Of a stretch of 64,000 nt of DNA, positions 57,252 to 64,000 are shown piece after piece. The position numbers and the translations under genes are program-made. Under the pieces are notes generated by a model that saw nothing but the letters and a program-made list of their open reading frames with translations, did not search any database and was not told where the DNA came from. The first letter of the stretch is position 1, and each line of letters opens with the position of its first letter. Where the stretch lies: NCBI GenBank assembly GCA_900239685.1, contig OENT01000049.1, forward strand, positions 124,001-188,000, read 5' to 3'. Origin of the DNA: Rotaria macrura. Taxonomy: Eukaryota > Rotifera > Eurotatoria > Philodinida > Philodinidae.

Positions 57252-60200
57252 TGTTACTTATATCTGAAAAAATAAACATGTCTAATTGAATATATGTCAA
57301 AGATTATCTGAATAATCTATCGAGTTTAAGATATATCTAATCAATAATCTAGCGTAGAAATCCTACAAGTAGTTATTTGACTATGTCTCAGATTTCTCGA
57401 TCGTAGAAATATGATGATATTATATCGTTGATGTTACACGACTCTTTGATCTTTCATGATACGCACACAACTATAGTCATTCTTCTAAACATGATGTTAG
57501 ATTCGTTACAATACAATCGCATAATAGCAGCTATGATTCATGACTGTCTGTCATCGTAGGATACGGCTTGAAAACACGCATGTAAATCTTATATTGATTT
57601 ACGCCATTACTGTTAAGCCGTAATTTTTGAGAAAAGATTAGTCGAAAGTAGGCATCTTTTATCTACGATATAACAAGCAAAGAGCTAAAGAGAGAATGAT
57701 CTTCTTTTTTTATGATTATTTCACGTATTATGGTAAGAAGATTCGAGTATAATCTAATCAATCAACAATAAAAAAGCTCAATAAATCAGGTTTTTAATTT
57801 AAGTTAATTTTCAAAGTAGCTTTTCCGTTGTTCTTTATAGAAATCTTTTTTACATGCCGATTTTTTTACACATGATGTTACATCATGTAGCATGATGATA
57901 TTCATCTCTATTTATATCACAAATACATGTCATAATATATTGAATTTAGAATTTCTTCAAAAATCACCTGCTTCTCTATCTGAACAATCCGGGTGATCTT
58001 CATCAAAGTTGTTGGACACCCTGTCAAAAATTGATCCCATTTACTAGAAGAAATGCCGACTTTCACTAAGATAAAGCATCATATTCTACCTTATAAACTG
58101 CCACTTAAAATATAACATAACCAGTTAAAAACTATCGGACCGTTTGTGCTGTGTTTCTCAATTTAGACAGTATCACATGGTTTCAACTTCAGGATACCTT
58201 CACTTAATATACGAAACATCTTGATTCATAAAATGAATGTATTTCTTCTAGAGAGAGGAAGAGAAAAGTTAGAGTATATATAAACTAGCAGATTTCTTCA
58301 GATCATCAGCTCGCTACTAGTTATGGCATCGATTCATTCAGATTAGGGATAACGATAATATCTGTCCAAACTCTGCGGGAACTCACAAGTATAAACTCAA
58401 TATCATGTAACCCCTTGAGAAATTAAAATTTATTCTACAAGTATCTGCAAGAAGTATTTCTATTACTTTGATGATGTATACTTCCATCAGAATCATTGTT
58501 GAGAATAATTGCAGGAGTGTAGAAGTAATAGAAAACAAAACATCGAAGATTGTCTTTTCTTTTGCATCGATTTAAAAAAATTATAAAACAGTCTCAGTCT
58601 TATTAATTTTACGTCTACAATAATATTCAAATATTTCTGATGTATCTAATCTTCATGATATTTTCAGAAATATCTATTTTTTGTTGAGATATCCTTAGAC
58701 AAGAATCTTTTAGTTATTTGAAATATTGAAATATACATATATACACTCGAATATATTTTATATCTCTTACACTATTAAATCTCAAATATGTCCTATGATA
58801 CTTTTATCCAGAACAGTTCAATAAACGATTTAGACATCTGTACCAAAACTCATTGACTTCCGAGGCAATTTGTGGAAAGCATCACATACTGTACTTACTC
58901 CCCTCATGAAATTCAGTGCATAGCATATAATGATATTCATTATATAGAACGACTTTTCCTCTAGTTTTCTTTCTTTTTCTTTTCTCTACTAATTTTTTCT
59001 CCTAAAAATGATGTTTTTCTCTCCTTTTTTTTTCTGTAAAAATCTATTCTTTTCGTTTTCTTCTTTTATACTAACTCACATGCACCGTAATTAGAATGAA
59101 GTTCATATAAGTGTTTGAAATATGAAAACTAAACTCTAAAAGAAATATATATCGAAATATCAGCTGATAATTTAAGGAGTAATGTTTTTGAATATTTATA
59201 ACTGTCGTTTGTCATACGTATACCCCATGAGTATCTGACAATTCAACTTTGCAACACATTTTTAGAGAATCATGAAGTATAAAAATCGACAGAATGTGCC
59301 TAGAATATGAAGATTATTTTATGAGAACTTGTAAATCATGCCACAATATTAGTCTTCAAAAATCCGTCAAGATTTAATATTGATATTATTCTACCTTAAT
59401 AGTCATCATGCATCGACGCTATAAATTAAGAACATTGATTTGTCCTATCACAGAAAGAGATGAAGAAACAACTAATGCATACTTGTGGAATAGATTTATT
59501 AACAGAAAACCCATAGAAAAAACATTTGTGCTTAAACTTAGAGTGTACATCATAACTAATCTAGAAATGTAACTTTTTCACATGAATAATGGACGAAGCT
59601 TGTTTTTCAGATAATACTTACGTCTGTATATATAAAGGCCTTCTAATGTAAAAACCTTTATGAGTAATAACTTACTACCATAGAAGTAATAAAATGTGAT
59701 GAAAGATTTAATATGGCTTTTTGTCTTTTATACATTTTGAAATAGTTTTACCATTGCAGAAGACTATCTATGGAATACTAATTAAGAACAAATATAACAT
59801 TGAAAAATCATCTCTAGGTCGGACAAGCATTCTACGTTGACGTAATTCAGTTGCCATAGTGCTTCTCCACCATAGGAGCCACGTTTGATCTAAATAAGAA
59901 CAACTTATAGTAGTGATTAAAACAAGTCACTCGACTGAAAAGAGAAACTAGAATATTTCCTATGAGATGCATAGTTTGCTCTCTTCCTCTTGCAATTTTC
60001 GATGGCTTAAGGAAACAGGAAATATTTGAGAATTGAAGTAGTCAGACAGTATGACATATGTCACGTAAGACATAAATGATAAATATCGTGCGAATAATTT
60101 TGTTCAAGTCAAAATGTAATCGATTACATATTTACGTTTACGTATGTTAAATAAATTGTTAACACTTACACATACGTATATGCATGAAGTTCTTTTCTAT

Positions 60201-61281
60201 GGAAACATCTGTGTTTGTATTCTTTTTCTCCTCTCTCATATTTGTACTTGAAGAAAGATTCTCATCAATAAAAAACAGAAGCATAAGGTTTCACGTACTA
60301 TACCAAAGAGATAAATAAGTTCACAAGGACCATTTCTTCCTCTTTGTTTTTCTGCATCCCAATACTCTTGGAGAATAAATTCATTAAGAAAAATCTTCTG
60401 TCTAGATTTACTAAGTCTAGAACATATATAAATCAGCGGATTCTCCTTTGAAAACATGCTCTGTTAAATCTCTTGTATCACTCATTATTCTAGTTCGAAA
60501 AAGTAGAAGGATTTCATACTTCGATAGTAAAAACTTGATAAGAGAGATTTCAGTTTTTTTGTTCTTCTTCTATGAGTATGATATTAACTGCTGTACATTA
60601 ACATTGGTTGTAATCGGAAATAATTATATTTGCCTAGACAATTTCAAAATAAGTCAGAGTTTAAAAGGAAATATTAATAAAAAAAAAAGGTGAAAAAGAA
60701 AAGAGGTTTAAAAAGGCCTTATTAATCTATTTTTAGTTAACCCGTACATGTAATTCGCCGGTCCCCGTATTGTGATTGTCGTAAATTCTGCTGCATTGCT
60801 AGTTTTGTTGCAAAAAATCTATTTTCATCATTATTAAACACTTGACTATGACAGAATACATTTTTTTCAATCATATTACTGAGATAATCGATCTCACAAT
60901 TGAAAAAAAGACAATAAAGTAATAAAATATCTTGGAATCATTGTCTGCTGTTCACATTTCATTGAATCAAATCTCCCTGTATTTTAAATAATTGTCATGT
61001 ATGACATCTGTTGATAACTAACATTTTTATGAGGATCTTTACTTCATAGTATATACCACATAACAATTCAATTCGATTGACTGATCGTTAATGATTTCAA
61101 CTACTTTCCACTTTTATGAACCAATGATTCGGAAACAAATATTAGATCATAGTTTTCGGTTGCAATGCTTTCATTTATATTTATTCCTCTCAAATTATTG
61201 TCTTTGTTTCTGACGAATTTTGAAAATTTTATTGCTATCTTTCCATAGATAAAATAAATCGTTGTTCAATTTCAAAACTAA
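57252..61281. other. 4-kb intergenic region between divergent genes
   Basis: Lies between the 5' ends of the orphan GPCR (-) and eIF1A (+). AT-rich, with no supported coding exon. Small open frames at 60236-60693 on both strands overlap one another and look random. Pyrimidine-rich patches near 58970-59060 are simple sequence. Confidence 0.5.
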
Positions 61282-61896
61282 ATGCCGAAAAACAAAGGAA
61301 AAGGTGGTAAAAATCGTCGTCGTGGCAAAAATGAAAATGATGATGTCAAACGTGAATTAATACTTAGAGACGATGGACAGTCTTATGCACAAGTGACACG
61401 TATCTTGGGGAACGGCCATATAGAAGCATTTTGTTTCGATACTACAGGTGGAAAGAAACGATTATGTCATATTCGTGGTAAATTACGTAAGAAAGTCTGG
61501 ATAAATCAAGGAGATGTTATTCTTGTCGGCCTTCGAGATTATCAAGATGATAAAGCCGATGTGATTATGAAATATCTTTGTAAGGCATCAGTTTTTGACA
61601 CATATTTAGTGCCAGAAAATACATACAACTATGCTTATATGTTTCTGTTTCTTTTTAAATTAGCTGATGAAGCTCGTGAACTGAAACGTATTCGTGAAAT
61701 TCCCGATCATGTCAATATTACCGAAACATCGACGAACAACAATGATGGATTCGAAGATGTGATATTCGATGATAGACACAACAGTGATCAATCTAGTGGT
61801 GATGAAGATATACCAAGAAATGTTAATGTTCGTGCATCTGCTGTTGATAGTGTTTCGGAAGATGAATCTGATAATGTGGATGATGATGATAATTAA
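61282..61896 (+). CDS. EIF1AX: Translation initiation factor eIF1A
   Basis: Two exons: 61282-61579 and 61664-61896 (176 aa). eIF1A binds the A-site of the 40S subunit, promotes scanning and helps select the start codon. The basic N-terminal tail ([18 protein letters not shown]), the OB-fold with [55 protein letters not shown] and KADVIMKY, and the helical KYLSDEARELK segment are diagnostic. The C-terminal tail is acidic ([18 protein letters not shown]), as in other eIF1A, but longer than in human (144 aa in total). The 84-nt intron is a multiple of three and has no in-frame stop, so the genomic frame reads through. It is recognised as an intron because removing it restores KY-x2-DEAR, against KYNADEAR in human, and it has GTAAGG and TTAG ends. 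The symbol follows the vertebrate orthologue. Confidence 0.95.
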   Translation: MPKNKGKGGKNRRRGKNENDDVKRELILRDDGQSYAQVTRILGNGHIEAFCFDTTGGKKRLCHIRGKLRKKVWINQGDVILVGLRDYQDDKADVIMKYLCKASVFDTYLVPENTYNYAYMFLFLFKLADEARELKRIREIPDHVNITETSTNNNDGFEDVIFDDRHNSDQSSGDEDIPRNVNVRASAVDSVSEDESDNVDDDDN

Positions 61897-62034
61897 TTAT
61901 CGTTTCTTCATAACATTCGTTTCTATTCGCAGCATGAATATGTTGAATACAAAATCTTAATATCTGTTTTCATCATATTTGTCAGATAAGCATTGTTACT
62001 CTTTCGTTGTACTTGTTGTGAAACATTACTCTTT

Positions 62035-62040
62035 ATTAAA
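62035..62040 (+). terminator. poly(A) signal candidate for eIF1A
   Basis: ATTAAA about 140 nt after the stop codon at 61896. Confidence 0.4.
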
Positions 62041-64000
62041 TCATTGAACAAAAGAACTAAAAACCCAGACACTCGTAATTATATACAATTGAAAGGATTG
62101 ACAGAAAATAAAAAAATGAATACTTGTGTTTCATCAATTAGTGTACTAGAGTGTAAAAATGAATTCTTACTCGCACCTTTGGTTAACAAAAGATGCACTT
62201 TAACGATTAAACTTTTTAATAAGCTTTCGTTTTCTTTTTGACAAGTTCTTGACATTGAACTCATCTTGTTAAAAGTACGTCGCCGTCTGTTTTCCTATGA
62301 AGAATATCTCAATTATCATTAGTACTGATATTATATTTTATTTTCTCTTAAGAATTGTTATCATAATAGAATAGCTAAATGAACATCCTTGAATTTTTAT
62401 TGCAATGCTGAAGAAAAACGTGTTGATCAGAACTATCTTTTAATGTGGATTCTTATAATTAGATTTCATTGTAGGATGTTAATAAGGATTCAAAGTTCTG
62501 AATATGTGTCAAAAAGAGAAATTTCATAATTCACTTAACTTCAATGAATTGTGCGTTTCAGCATGACTTGTCAGTTAGATTTGGATTCTTAAGAATAAAG
62601 TAGAAGAGTACATCTGTTTCAAGTACACTTTTTAAAACCGTTGTACTTATCAATGGCACATGATAGAATTCTATTGAAAGCATGATTTGATAATTGAATT
62701 AAGTAGAATAACGATCGCTTATATAACCATTGCCAAGTTCGAATATAACTAGTTTACAAATGAAAGAAAAATGTGTTGCTTGATATTTATGAACACACAC
62801 ACGAGAACACTAATTGAATAATTGATTTAAAAATTCATCAGATAATATACATTGGCAACTAAATGTTGAAATCTCGAAAATGATAAAGTATCTAACGTGT
62901 AATGTTTTAGAGACCTCATCTAAACTAAAAGAAACAACCCAAATCACTTTATCTATCGTATAGAAGATATGAATTGTTCAAAATGTAATTTCCATAGTAG
63001 TACTATATTCAAATAGCTTCACTAATATATCTACGTTCTATGTATTTTGACAAAATGGAAGACAAACCAATAACAACGAACACTAGTCGAAACAAACTGT
63101 ACCTTATCGAATTTAGTATTCATTAAGACTTTCTTAACACATGTGTAGGATTCATTTTATGCGCATTTAGATTCGTGTAAAACATAATTGACTAGCGTGA
63201 CATTGTTTGAAAATATTACCTTGCTTTTTTTTATCTCGAAATAATCTGCAACTATATAAAAGAGAAACATAAACAATCAATCAAATAGTGCTTGCATCGA
63301 TCTGAAATCCTATGAAAATACAGCCAAGTTTCTCGAAGCATCTTCAGATAGTTACACTCTAAATTGTACTTGAAAGTGACTAAAGATACGAGAAATTCTT
63401 CCGACGACAGGCAACAAAATATATCTCTGTAGTCAATCGATATATATTTCACGTAATGAAGATTATGTCGCAGAAAATGCTTCAACTAAAATGAAGAAGT
63501 GCGACTTCATTGACACATCATGGAATAAAAGTAGTTCATTATATTTGCGGGCGTGTATTGTGTTTTCCATGGTAATTTTCCAATCACAAGCTTCTAAATC
63601 TTGAGGAAAATGTCTTGAATATTAATATTTGGAATATGTTTCTATTCTTACATTGTTTCCGATCAAATATTTCGTAATGCATTATTATGAGAATCTCTAA
63701 CCGAACTAATCCTTCGATGCATGTTCTAATCATAGATACTCACTATAAATTGACTTTGTCTTTCCCTCAACTACTATTGACAGTACAACTATAATCACAT
63801 GTGTTCGTATCGATAGAAAGAAGAGATCAATGCGCCACCCTGCGAAAGACAGAGAAACTGATTGGAATTCGAATAGTTGATTTTTATTGTGTTTATTTTC
63901 CGGAAAGATTATGACCGGGAATGATGAAACATCATTTTTTAATTTCATTTTGATATTCAGTTTTTGATTAAATCTTAATCGGCTATTCAAAATCACCTAC
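62041..64000. other. intergenic region at the window end
   Basis: About 2 kb of AT-rich DNA. The open frames present (for example 63252-63485 and 63730-63996 on the minus strand) show no domain or splice structure that I can support. A gene starting beyond the window cannot be excluded. Confidence 0.45.

Overview
The window looks like nuclear DNA of a small invertebrate, most likely a bdelloid rotifer. The evidence is AT-rich spacers, many introns of about 50-90 nt with GT-AG ends and good polypyrimidine tracts, and several protein types that are strongly expanded in bdelloids: an F-box/leucine-rich protein, and intronless proteins with a B-box-like zinc finger and coiled coil followed by a beta-propeller-like or TLDc C-terminus. 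The genus is not determined. Gene density is low: ten protein genes in 64 kb, with several introns of 0.9-3.6 kb. Exon structures below were assembled by hand from splice signals, reading phase and family similarity.

Layout: 1-5.6 kb no gene; 5.6-6.6 kb F-box gene (+); 7.7-11.5 kb somatostatin/allatostatin-C-type peptide GPCR (+, three exons); 14.1-19.4 kb CCT4, the delta subunit of the TRiC/CCT chaperonin (-, 12 exons); 19.8-21.4 kb a small makorin-like RING/CCCH protein with an SR-rich head (-, 5 exons); 21.4-29.2 kb no gene but two DNA-transposon relics; 29.2-36.2 kb membralin/TMEM259 (+, 10 exons) with a hAT-like MITE in one intron; 37.9-39.2 kb B-box-like/coiled-coil/propeller protein (-); 39.6-40.0 kb a TA-flanked GC-rich inverted-repeat element; 42.5-43.2 kb dual-specificity phosphatase (+); 47.0-48.1 kb B-box-like/coiled-coil/TLDc protein (-); 48.8-52.4 kb three inverted-repeat elements; 53.8-57.3 kb a second, orphan peptide-type GPCR (-); 61.3-61.9 kb eIF1A (+).

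The genes do not form one pathway. Housekeeping functions (CCT4, eIF1A, membralin in ER quality control) are mixed with signalling (two GPCRs, a phosphatase) and with probable ubiquitin or scaffold proteins (F-box, makorin-like, two B-box-like proteins). The mobile content is non-autonomous DNA transposons and foldback elements; I saw no retroelement coding sequence. I found no convincing new multi-gene system. The most interesting items are an 84-nt stop-free intron in eIF1A, two neighbouring intronless proteins that share one zinc-finger/coil module but carry different C-terminal domains, a GPCR whose fourth membrane helix sits on a 100-nt exon, and a cluster of MITEs with readable target duplications.
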